Part shown: positions 1-6,370 of the stretch, piece after piece
Layout of the letters: the number at the start of each line of letters is the position of its first letter
Position numbering within the stretch: position 1 is the first letter of the stretch
From: Pseudomonadota bacterium
Lineage (GTDB): Bacteria > Myxococcota > Bradymonadia > UBA4248
Direction of reading: 5' to 3'
NCBI GenBank assembly: GCA_017613855.1
Contig: JAGACY010000052.1
Location: forward strand, 1 to 6,397
DNA: 6,397 bases
Notes under the pieces: model-generated
Seen by the model: only the letters and a program-made list of their open reading frames with translations
Told to the model about the DNA's origin: nothing
Databases searched by the model: none
Position numbers and translations under genes: made by a program

Positions 1-459
1 GATTTCGCGCAGCGTAATGATGGCACGTTGATTTTCGGTCAATTCGTTCAAAGCATCAGCCATTTTTTCGCGCAGTTCGGCACGTTCAAATGCACGTTCG
101 GGATTGATACCCAAACTTGGCGGCAAAACATCTTCCGGACGGGAAAAGTTCTTTTGATAATCATTATCAAATTCGATTTCCTTGGCAGTTTTTTTGTGGC
201 GGTATTTGTCGATCGCCAGGTTGTGCGCAATTCGGTAAATCCAGGTAAACAGATTGGTTCCGGGCTGATATTTATCGATATTTTTATAGATGCGCACGAA
301 AACTTCCTGAGAAATTTCGAGTGTATCCTGATGATTGCGGACGATATTATAGACCACACCGATGACGCGATCCTTGTAGCGCCAATAGAGCTGTTCGAAT
401 GCAGCTTTATCGCCCGCCTGAACCTTTAGGACGAGCTGTTCATCGGTGGGAACTTCCAT
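1..459 (-). CDS. ECF-type RNA polymerase sigma factor, C-terminus cut by window edge
   Basis: The frame is open from the ATG at 459 to base 1 (153 codons, no stop), so the 3' end lies outside. Such proteins direct RNA polymerase to a specific promoter set. Region sigma2 covers about residues 5-90: the region 2.2 stretch DTLEISQEVFVRIYKNI (45-61) and the region 2.4 stretch FTWIYRIAHNLAIDKYRHKK (71-90) are typical of the sigma-70 family. A charged linker of about 35 residues follows, then the start of sigma4 (ERAELREKMADALNELTENQRA, about 125-146), ending at LREI where the first sigma4 helix gives way to the DNA-binding helices. No region 1 or 3 is seen, hence ECF. The start lies 6 bases after the stop of the pseudokinase gene, with no clear Shine-Dalgarno, which suggests translation coupled to that gene. 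No anti-sigma gene is seen upstream; one could lie downstream beyond base 1. Family call is firm; subgroup and target are unknown. Confidence 0.93.
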   Translation of the reverse strand, partial: MEVPTDEQLVLKVQAGDKAAFEQLYWRYKDRVIGVVYNIVRNHQDTLEISQEVFVRIYKNIDKYQPGTNLFTWIYRIAHNLAIDKYRHKKTAKEIEFDNDYQKNFSRPEDVLPPSLGINPERAFERAELREKMADALNELTENQRAIITLREI

Positions 460-465
460 GAAGAT

Positions 466-2322
466 TTAGTACCCAATCGGCAGGGAAACCTTTTTGGCCG
501 TCCCACCGTAAGGTCTGAATTTAAGCGATGAAAATGCCGAAACGATGCAGTCGTTGAGCGGTCCGGACGTCGTCGTCGAAAGGTTTCGCAGCGTACCATT
601 CTGGTTGATGGTGAAATTGACTTTCATGCTGACATGGCGACCGCCGGCGCTGTTGCGGTAACATTCCTGCACTTTGCGCATCATTCTCGGGCTCATGCAC
701 TGCTCTTCGATTTCCCAGTCGAGCAATGGTTCGAGTTCCTGTCCGTCTTCGCCGGTAAATACGAGTGTTTCGATTTCTTCACCAGGCAGACCTTTCTTGG
801 CACCAGCAGGACGACGTTTGCCGGCGAACTTTTTGCGGTGTTCGGCTTCCCATGCTTTGAGGGCGGCTTCGATCTCAGCTTCGGAAGCATCGGGATCGAA
901 CAAGGCCTTGGCCTGAGATTCATCGACATTGAGTGTAAATTCTTCGGTTTTGGGAAGCTCAAATTTTTTACCGAAAACCGGCAGTGCAGCATCCCAGGCG
1001 AGTGCTTTTGGAGGCTCAAGATTGTAGAAGTAAATGATGGAGCCGATGAAGAAAGCGGCGATGACACCGACGATGACGAAAACGACACCAGCGCTGGCAG
1101 CGATTTGGGTCTTTTTCTTTTTCTTCTCAGCTTTTAGTCTGATTTCATGATTTTTAGCACGCAGCGGCAGATATTCCTCAACTTCTTTCTGGAACTCGGG
1201 AATGGTGCCCAGATTCTGACGTTTTTTGGTGGAGGTATTAAAGACGCTCGTGGATTCTGTGATGACTTCATCATAGAATTTCTTAATGAGTCCTTCATGA
1301 TTGAACGGACCATAATCCATGCCGTCTTTTTGATAGATCCAAACTTCCGTATTAATCGGAGCTCGTGCCGAGGGCCGCGTACCGCTGTCGAAAAGGTCCG
1401 GCTTACGTATGGTTTGCGATGTATCAATTGCCGGCAAATCGCCGCTTGCATTGAGTGCCCGCAGGTCATTGACGCCGACGAGAATTGAGGAAAGATCGTC
1501 ATCCGAAGGTGCATCGACCGCTGCTTTCAGCGTATCTTTAAAGGTGAGAGCCGACTGAAAACGTTCGGACGAATCTGAGTTTGCACCTTTGAACAAGGCT
1601 TCTTTGACGCTGTTCGAAACGCCCGGGAGACGTGCAATAAAGGCATCCGGCTGTCCACCGAAATCATTGAATGAAACAGCACTCAGAAGTTCGGTAAAGA
1701 GGAGGGAAAGTGAATAAATATCCGAGGTCGGCGTGGCACCATTGCGCGTTCTGCGAACCTCCGGTGCAGTAAATGGAGAGTCGAAATAGCGATTTCTTAA
1801 GCCATCACTCAGATATTTTTCTGCGAGGAAAGAGCAGATATAGTTGGCGATACGTATGCGGCCTTCGCGAGTCACAATGATCATGTGTGGTGACAAACAG
1901 CCGTAGGCGTAGCCCGATTGATGAATGACATTCAACCCAAGGCTGAGATGTGCCAGGAAGCTGTAAGCGGCTTTGAGGCCTAAAATCTGCCCGCGTTCAC
2001 GGCGCATACTCAGGTGACTGTCGAGCAATTCACCTTCGATATATTCGAGCAAAAGATAGCCCGTATTATCTTCGAGGATAAAATCCTCAAAGCCGGCAAT
2101 ACTTTTGTGCTCGATCGCCCTCAGTGCAGGGAGCTGAGAACGGATTTCATTCGCAACATTCTCATCGCAGTTAAAGCTGAGCTGCTTGGCAGTGAATTTT
2201 TTGTGGTTCGAAATATCGCGAACCAGATAGGATGCGCCGAGAGCATTCTCACCATGGAATTCAAGCACTTCGAGGTGACTGGCAATGAGTTGGCCAACAT
2301 TGAGAATCTGATAATCGCTCAT
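466..2322 (-). CDS. Membrane-spanning pseudokinase with GYF_2 domain and AgmX/PglI-type C-terminal domain
   Basis: This 618-residue protein has four parts. (1) A Ser/Thr-kinase-like fold, about 15-270. It keeps the VAIK-type lysine (AKQ, K46), a likely helix-C Glu (E59), the APE motif (186-188), the helix-F Asp (SDIYSLSLLFTELL, D201) and a late Arg (SERF, R254). The glycine loop is degenerate, HRD is replaced by YGC (140-142), the catalytic Asn by Met147 and DFG by NYI (160-162). Phosphotransfer is therefore unlikely. (2) A GYF_2-like domain, about 326-378, with W328, Y330 and YGPF (337-340). (3) One membrane helix, about 407-433, preceded by a Lys-rich patch (400-404), which predicts a cytoplasmic N-terminus. 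(4) A periplasmic part ending in an AgmX/PglI-like (TonB-C-like) domain, about 543-618, with paired cysteines ECY (C554) and NDC (C592). GltJ/AgmX of Myxococcus gliding has a comparable GYF-helix-TonB-like order. The start overlaps the lipoprotein stop as TAATG; GGA lies 6 bases upstream. Function is unknown; a scaffold or sensor role is inferred. Confidence 0.9.
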   Translation of the reverse strand: MSDYQILNVGQLIASHLEVLEFHGENALGASYLVRDISNHKKFTAKQLSFNCDENVANEIRSQLPALRAIEHKSIAGFEDFILEDNTGYLLLEYIEGELLDSHLSMRRERGQILGLKAAYSFLAHLSLGLNVIHQSGYAYGCLSPHMIIVTREGRIRIANYICSFLAEKYLSDGLRNRYFDSPFTAPEVRRTRNGATPTSDIYSLSLLFTELLSAVSFNDFGGQPDAFIARLPGVSNSVKEALFKGANSDSSERFQSALTFKDTLKAAVDAPSDDDLSSILVGVNDLRALNASGDLPAIDTSQTIRKPDLFDSGTRPSARAPINTEVWIYQKDGMDYGPFNHEGLIKKFYDEVITESTSVFNTSTKKRQNLGTIPEFQKEVEEYLPLRAKNHEIRLKAEKKKKKTQIAASAGVVFVIVGVIAAFFIGSIIYFYNLEPPKALAWDAALPVFGKKFELPKTEEFTLNVDESQAKALFDPDASEAEIEAALKAWEAEHRKKFAGKRRPAGAKKGLPGEEIETLVFTGEDGQELEPLLDWEIEEQCMSPRMMRKVQECYRNSAGGRHVSMKVNFTINQNGTLRNLSTTTSGPLNDCIVSAFSSLKFRPYGGTAKKVSLPIGY

Positions 2323-2750
2323 TATTTTTCCATTTCTAAAGGTAAATCTATTGTCCAGCGACCGTTTTCCCGGTGCAAAGTCAGAGATTTGACTGAGCCA
2401 TTGTGCATCACAATGTTGACGATGGCTTCTTCTGCGGTTTGGGATGAAACTTCAATTTTTTTGTATTCGCGCGTCGAAGAAATGACATGGCCTGTGGTGC
2501 GAAGCATATCGCAGCCTTTGCGGGGAGTACTGTTCTGCGACTGAGCATTGAAGGCTTCTGCTCGTGCATTGAGATGATTCTGAGTCGCCGTGGAAAGATA
2601 TTCCCACATGACCTCGACATTCTGCACTTCTGCCGTTTGCAGAAAACCATTCACAACATCGCGCGGATCGTCGCGAGTCCAAACGGGCCCGGCACCACAT
2701 CCGTTTACCATGAATGACAACAAAAATACACTTGCATACAGGAATTTCAT
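2322..2750 (-). CDS. Small putative lipoprotein, NTF2/DUF4878-like
   Basis: From the ATG at 2750 the product has 142 residues: a short lipoprotein signal (MKFLYASVFLLSFMVNGC), a lipobox VNGC with the acylated Cys at residue 18, and a mature domain of about 125 residues. The mature part opens with DDPRDVVNGFLQTAEVQNVE and ends with a beta-rich stretch closing in ENGRWTIDLPL. This is the look of small NTF2-like/DUF4878-type lipoproteins, but the family match is only by eye. The open frame extends upstream to GTG 2807, with further ATGs at 2795 and 2783. The choice of 2750 rests on signal peptide length and on GGAAG just upstream; 2795 (GGTGA five bases upstream) and 2783 remain possible and would lengthen the signal n-region. 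A promoter lies at 2837-2865. The stop shares one base with the start of the pseudokinase, so the two are probably translated together. It may work with the pseudokinase's periplasmic tail, which is inference. Confidence 0.8.
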   Translation of the reverse strand: MKFLYASVFLLSFMVNGCGAGPVWTRDDPRDVVNGFLQTAEVQNVEVMWEYLSTATQNHLNARAEAFNAQSQNSTPRKGCDMLRTTGHVISSTREYKKIEVSSQTAEEAIVNIVMHNGSVKSLTLHRENGRWTIDLPLEMEK

Positions 2751-2815
2751 CATCTTCCAGCATTGCAGTCTTATTTGTGCCATTCGATGTTTCATCCCTT
2801 TCACCACGATTGCTT

Positions 2816-2852
2816 GGCGGCGAACAAACCTGGATCAATATGACACGCCGCC
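2816..2852. repeat. Inverted repeat bracketing the operon promoter -10 box
   Basis: Perfect 7-base arms GGCGGCG (2816-2822) and CGCCGCC (2846-2852) are separated by 23 bases. One arm lies in the promoter spacer, the other just past the expected transcription start, and arm centres are 30 bases apart, close to three helical turns. This suits an operator for a dimeric regulator. It lacks a following T-run on either strand, so it is not a standard terminator. Its function is inferred. Confidence 0.4.
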
Positions 2853-2865
2853 TCAAAACCGTCAA
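2837..2865 (-). promoter_or_regulatory. Sigma70-type promoter of the lipoprotein-pseudokinase-sigma operon
   Basis: On the minus strand the -35 box TTGACG (2865-2860) and the -10 box CATATT (2842-2837) are separated by exactly 17 bases. TGT directly precedes the -10 box, giving an extended -10. The match is 5 of 6 and 4 of 6 to consensus. Transcription would start near 2830, between the zinc-ribbon gene stop (2878) and the lipoprotein start. Prediction by eye only. Confidence 0.55.
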
Positions 2866-2877
2866 TGTGAAACGAGT

Positions 2878-3354
2878 TTATTTACCGCAAACCAATCTTC
2901 TTAAGCCATCCGAAAAGAGCACTTCTGCCTTGGTCATGTCCGTCATTTCCACGACAATGCCAATCCCAAACTTAGAATGACGAATCACATCGCCATCCGA
3001 AAGTTTCAGGCGGATGGAGTATGGCTTAATTTCGCTTTCATCAATCGCAGTCAGACGTTCCCAGGCTGCTTTGAGTGCTTCAGGCGACGCTTCGTCATCC
3101 GCTGTCAACAAACTGCGAATAATGGGGGCTCCCGTCGACTCTGTTTCACGGTGGTGCTCATGATTGCATACTGCACATGCAATTTTGCCATTGCCTACGA
3201 CTGCATGGGGCTTGATATCCTTGCAAATGGGACACCATTCCTCAATAAGCTCAGATTCCAGCTCTGTTTCAAGTGCTGACCCATCGAATGCATCATCTTC
3301 CAAGTCATCATCCAAATCATCGTCTAATTCGCGTTCTTCTTCGTCTCGTGCCAT
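2878..3354 (-). CDS. Acidic zinc-ribbon protein with UvrD/PcrA-like Tudor (SH3-like) C-terminus
   Basis: The product has 158 residues. Residues 4-39 are extremely acidic (runs of Asp and Glu). A zinc ribbon follows, with CPIC at 41-44 and CAVC at 60-63, then a basic/His-rich turn (NHEHHRE). A helical linker (about 88-105, PEALKAAWERL) leads to a beta-rich C-terminal domain of about 40 residues, from GDVIRHSKFGIGIVVE (121-136) to VLFSDGLRRLVCGK (145-158). The pattern G-x-V-x-H-x-x-F-G-x-G-x-V followed by V-x-F-x-D-G is that of the C-terminal Tudor/SH3-like domain of PcrA/UvrD helicases, which binds RNA polymerase. There is no signal peptide or membrane segment, so it should be cytoplasmic. The start is fixed by AAGGAAG (3368-3362), 7 bases before the ATG. 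No known gene name applies; a role in transcription or nucleic-acid binding is inferred. It stands apart from the downstream operon, which has its own promoter. Confidence 0.85.
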   Translation of the reverse strand: MARDEEERELDDDLDDDLEDDAFDGSALETELESELIEEWCPICKDIKPHAVVGNGKIACAVCNHEHHRETESTGAPIIRSLLTADDEASPEALKAAWERLTAIDESEIKPYSIRLKLSDGDVIRHSKFGIGIVVEMTDMTKAEVLFSDGLRRLVCGK

Positions 3355-3361
3355 AGCTTAA

Positions 3362-3368
3362 CTTCCTT
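3362..3368 (-). promoter_or_regulatory. Ribosome binding site of the zinc-ribbon gene
   Basis: AAGGAAG on the minus strand, 7 bases upstream of the ATG at 3354, is a strong Shine-Dalgarno match and settles the start. The rest of the 191-base gap (3355-3545) shows no convincing -35/-10 pair for this gene, although a TTGACG stands at 3440-3435. Confidence 0.7.
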
Positions 3369-3482
3369 CACAGTTTCAAATCTCGGGGAGGTTTATCCCT
3401 GCGGCGCGCGCCTTTTGGCACATGACTTAATGCGCGTCAATGAGATTTCACAATTTTTGATGTTTTTTCTTCAATGACGTCA

Positions 3483-3508
3483 AAAAAGCGGCTGAACCGC
3501 CGCTTTTT
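3483..3508. terminator. Bidirectional intrinsic terminator after the cysteine-rich lipoprotein gene
   Basis: A perfect 10-base inverted repeat (AAAAAGCGGC, loop TGAACC, GCCGCTTTTT) carries a GC core flanked by A-run and T-run on both strands. It lies 37 bases past the stop of the minus-strand gene at 3546 and upstream of the zinc-ribbon gene, so it isolates the two units. Confidence 0.9.
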
Positions 3509-3545
3509 CAAACATTGTTCCCCCTATGATAAGCCCAATCCCTGT

Positions 3546-6269
3546 TTACGTTCTTGGATCCGAGAAATCCGTTCCTACGGTAACGGTGCCACCCGTCGTA
3601 ATCCACTGGAAATTGTCTATGATGGCTGCCGAATCGAGTTGATTGTCGCTCGTATCCCACAGATAGAAATCGAGGGTAAAGGTTTCTCCGCCAACGACTG
3701 GCGCCGTCGTTTTAAGCCAGGCTGTGGCACCACCACTCGTTTCCTCTTCACCACAATCGCTGTCAAAGGCACATACATCTGCTGGCCCATCGGGACAGGC
3801 TCCATACGGCGAAACGCATTTGCCGCTCTCACATTTCAGTGAATTGGGACAACCATTCGTCAGATGGGTGGTATTAAATGCTGCTGTGCATGTTGGACTT
3901 TTACATGCTGTAAAGAATGCATTATTCACCGAAACCGGATTACCCACCTTATCGAACGCGATATTGCCGTCAGCGGGAATACCACTCGCTTTGGAATCAA
4001 GTAATACCAGGAAAAAGTCATTGAATTGATCGCAGAGATAAAGCCAATATTCATGCGAGTAAAATCGGAATTCAAACGAAAAACCTGTTGCATTGAGTGG
4101 TGCTTTTAAAACGAGATGGAGATTAACTGAATCATTAATGCCTTCACTCACCGTCGGACAACCTTCGGCGGATTGAAGCACCCCACCATGCGCATACAAA
4201 TATTTGGATGGAATGATCCCATTCTTAATAAATGATGCACTACCGCTCACTTTCCCATTATTGAATTCACCCGTCGATATTCCCACAAAGTGTTTGCCTT
4301 TTTTAGGAGTAATAATGGGCGTACTCGTACCGGCTTTGCTCAAACTGGGGAAAATTCGAACGGCATAGCTCATTTTTTTATTGCCGTGCGTTTCTGAATT
4401 GAGAGACTGAAGTGTCGCCGAAACGAGTCCATAATTTTTTTTGCTATCACCTTCAACGTATACATCACAGATATCCATGGCTCGCGCGAATTGAACACCT
4501 GTTGCATCGCGGATATCTTGTTTTTCAAGATCTACGCCCGTTGAATAAGTGGCATCACAGGCGGGCACATCTTCATCAATTTCGTCATTGCAGTTATCAT
4601 CGATCTTATTGCCGGGCACTTCGTGATAGCCTTCACGAACCGTTGCCGGATCGCTCACCGTCGGGCAATGCGCTTTCGAATCGCAGCAGTCACCGTCGCA
4701 AATGGATAAGCCATCGCCATCCAGATCCAGCGTGCCATCCACCTTGCCGTCGCAGTTCAAATCATTCAATGCAGAATCCGCAATATCTTTTCTGCAGACA
4801 TAATCGGTCTGCGGCAAAACCATGCCGACACATTCACTCCACTTATTGTTGTTGCATGTCATCTTACCTGCTTTGCAGGCGCCGACACCGGCAGTTCCCG
4901 CAGGCCCGTAATAACAATCAGCTTCCTGTCCATTGACGCAGGAGCAGTCCGCGGTCGTCTTTTCACATCCATTGCTGGGGTCGCCATCGCAATCGATATA
5001 ATCTGCCTTGCAGGATGCACATTGCCCATCGACACATGCCACGTTGGCCGGACATGCCACGCCACAGCCGCCGCAATTCTGCGGGTCACTCTTCAGATCG
5101 TAGCACCCTCCATCATCACATGGTATTTTGCCGGTACAATCGAGGCACACACCATTGCTGCAAATCACATTATCGCCGCAAGCGTGTCCACATGAACCAC
5201 AATTGTAATTATCATTCTGGAGATCGACACATAAGTCATTGCACAGGGTTTTAGTTGTATCTGTACAGGTCTGAGCCGACTCATTGCAGTTGGGATTATC
5301 CGCCGGACACCCGCACACGCCATGACTGCAAACTTCATTGTCGTTACATTTGGCATGGCATCCGCCACAATTCTGCGAGTCATTCGTCACATCAATACAA
5401 ACATGACCACAGATGGCCGAATTGGCATTTTCACAGGTCGAAACGCAGCTGCCTTCCGCACAACGTTCCGTATCCTGACAGGCATTATCACAGCTGCCGC
5501 AAAATGTAGGATCGGATTGCAGATTAACACACTGATGATTGCAAATCACCTCACCTTCGTTGGGACAAGTGTCCGTACAGCTGCCGGATAAACAGACCTC
5601 ATTTTCGAGACAAGCTGTGCCGCATTGACCGCAATGATTCGGATTTGTTTGTAAATCAGCACATGTTTGACTGCATATCACCTCATTTGCACCGGGACAG
5701 GTATCTGTACAAACGCCGTTAATACAAGCCTCCTCAGCTGCGCAGGCATTGCCGCATTTACCGCAATTCCCGGCATCTGCAAGCAAATCCACACATGAGT
5801 CACCACAATGCGCCAGGCCCTTGCAATCACGGACACACAAACGATTGACGCATGTTTCATCCGAAGCACAGACATGATCACAGGCACCGCAATGATCTGG
5901 ATTATCGACGACAGAGGTGCATTCTTCTCCGCATAAAAGTTCGTCAATCGGACAGGATGACGCACTGGCCGGAATGCAAACACCTTTCTCGCAGACTTCT
6001 TTCAATTGACATGCATGATCACATTCACCGCAATGATTCACATTGGATGTCGTGTCCCTGCAGACATTGTTGCAGCACGTCGCCGTACAGGTATCTGCAC
6101 TGCATACATATGGCGTATCTGTGGGCGTTTCGGGATTGCCCGGCTGAGGTTTATCCGAATCCGTCGAGGGAGGTTTCGTCGATATATCCCCCGCAGGATT
6201 CGCGTCTGATGAACAGCTGATGCACGCTATAGACAACAAAAGGCTTAACAGAAAAGATGAATATTTCAT
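3546..6269 (-). CDS. Large cysteine-rich lipoprotein: eight Stig1-like repeats, MopE-like motif, choice-of-anchor L domain
   Basis: The product is 907 residues from the ATG at 6269. It starts with a hydrophobic signal (MKYSSFLLSLLLSIACISC); the lipidated Cys is 16 or 19, though neither context is a perfect lipobox. A Pro/Thr/Ser-rich linker runs from about 25 to 54. Eight repeats of about 40 residues (about 56-417) share a pattern close to C-x-D-x(4-6)-NCG-x-C-x(3)-C-x(3)-E-x-C-x(2)-G-x-C, as in myxobacterial cysteine-rich proteins and plant Stig1. Next come a CDGDPSNGCE segment (about 427-436), a C-Y-x-GP segment, and an Asp-rich MopE-like motif (DLDGDGLSICDGDCCD at 514-530, then PGNKIDDNCNDEIDED), a probable Ca/metal-binding loop. 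A choice-of-anchor L domain fills about 580-890, with the hallmark FSFEFRFYSHEYWLYLCDQF (730-749) followed by NDFF, and the closing DSAAIIDNFQW. It is probably an exported outer-membrane or surface protein stabilised by disulfides. No C-terminal sorting signal is seen. It is transcribed alone between two terminators. Confidence 0.92.
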   Translation of the reverse strand: MKYSSFLLSLLLSIACISCSSDANPAGDISTKPPSTDSDKPQPGNPETPTDTPYVCSADTCTATCCNNVCRDTTSNVNHCGECDHACQLKEVCEKGVCIPASASSCPIDELLCGEECTSVVDNPDHCGACDHVCASDETCVNRLCVRDCKGLAHCGDSCVDLLADAGNCGKCGNACAAEEACINGVCTDTCPGANEVICSQTCADLQTNPNHCGQCGTACLENEVCLSGSCTDTCPNEGEVICNHQCVNLQSDPTFCGSCDNACQDTERCAEGSCVSTCENANSAICGHVCIDVTNDSQNCGGCHAKCNDNEVCSHGVCGCPADNPNCNESAQTCTDTTKTLCNDLCVDLQNDNYNCGSCGHACGDNVICSNGVCLDCTGKIPCDDGGCYDLKSDPQNCGGCGVACPANVACVDGQCASCKADYIDCDGDPSNGCEKTTADCSCVNGQEADCYYGPAGTAGVGACKAGKMTCNNNKWSECVGMVLPQTDYVCRKDIADSALNDLNCDGKVDGTLDLDGDGLSICDGDCCDSKAHCPTVSDPATVREGYHEVPGNKIDDNCNDEIDEDVPACDATYSTGVDLEKQDIRDATGVQFARAMDICDVYVEGDSKKNYGLVSATLQSLNSETHGNKKMSYAVRIFPSLSKAGTSTPIITPKKGKHFVGISTGEFNNGKVSGSASFIKNGIIPSKYLYAHGGVLQSAEGCPTVSEGINDSVNLHLVLKAPLNATGFSFEFRFYSHEYWLYLCDQFNDFFLVLLDSKASGIPADGNIAFDKVGNPVSVNNAFFTACKSPTCTAAFNTTHLTNGCPNSLKCESGKCVSPYGACPDGPADVCAFDSDCGEEETSGGATAWLKTTAPVVGGETFTLDFYLWDTSDNQLDSAAIIDNFQWITTGGTVTVGTDFSDPRT
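5019..6104 (-). repeat. Region coding eight tandem cysteine-rich protein repeats
   Basis: Inside the large lipoprotein gene, eight units of about 120-130 bases encode the NCG-x-C-type cysteine repeat. Conservation is in the cysteines, the NCG/HCG core and the spacing; bases between units have diverged, so the array looks old rather than recently duplicated. Between units 6 and 7 an extra cysteine segment (CGCPADNPNC) breaks the regular spacing. Confidence 0.85.
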
Positions 6270-6277
6270 GGTATAAA

Positions 6278-6281
6278 CTCC
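6278..6281 (-). promoter_or_regulatory. Ribosome binding site that fixes the large lipoprotein start
   Basis: GGAG lies 8 bases upstream of the ATG at 6269. The open frame also runs 15 codons further to 6314, but that extension has no comparable site and would bury the signal peptide behind a polar stretch. The rest of 6270-6370 shows AT-rich stretches such as TATATA close to this site, but no promoter with convincing spacing. Confidence 0.75.
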
Positions 6282-6370
6282 ATATATAGTCTTGTTGCTT
6301 GATTGATCGGGCATTCGCCGTTTTGCATCAAACGCTGATACTACTTTGTTGTTTATGGTTGGCGATGCTT

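Noticed and set aside
48..359. Minus-strand open frame of 103 codons
   Set aside because: Out of frame with the sigma factor that clearly occupies the same strand and bases.
634..1137. Plus-strand open frame of 167 codons
   Set aside because: Antisense to the pseudokinase C-terminal half; Phe-rich composition is typical of a frame opposite Glu/Lys-rich coding sequence.
1513..2280. Active Ser/Thr protein kinase
   Set aside because: Overall fold fits, but the catalytic Asp, the following Asn and the DFG Asp are all replaced, so activity cannot be supported.
2014..2544. Plus-strand open frame of 176 codons
   Set aside because: It lies opposite the pseudokinase and lipoprotein genes, shows no family-like motif, and crosses the well-supported gene junction; an antisense shadow.
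3403..3412. GGCGCGCGCC palindrome followed by TTTT
   Set aside because: The stem without the central loop is only about 3 base pairs, and there is no plus-strand gene ending here; too weak for a terminator.
3378..3448. AAATCTC/GAGATTT inverted repeat in the zinc-ribbon gene leader
   Set aside because: Seven-base arms with a 57-base gap are easily expected by chance, and no riboswitch-like structure was recognised.
4412..4936. Plus-strand open frame of 174 codons, rich in His and Arg
   Set aside because: Composition is the complement of cysteine/Asp codons of the large lipoprotein gene; no start signal or family likeness.
5019..6104. CRISPR-like or DNA tandem repeat array
   Set aside because: Periodicity is at protein level only; units are about 120-130 bases, diverged in DNA, and in frame with one long gene.
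6270..6314. N-terminal extension of the large lipoprotein to 6314
   Set aside because: The 15 extra residues are polar, precede a proper signal peptide, and the ATG at 6269 has its own GGAG site at 8 bases.
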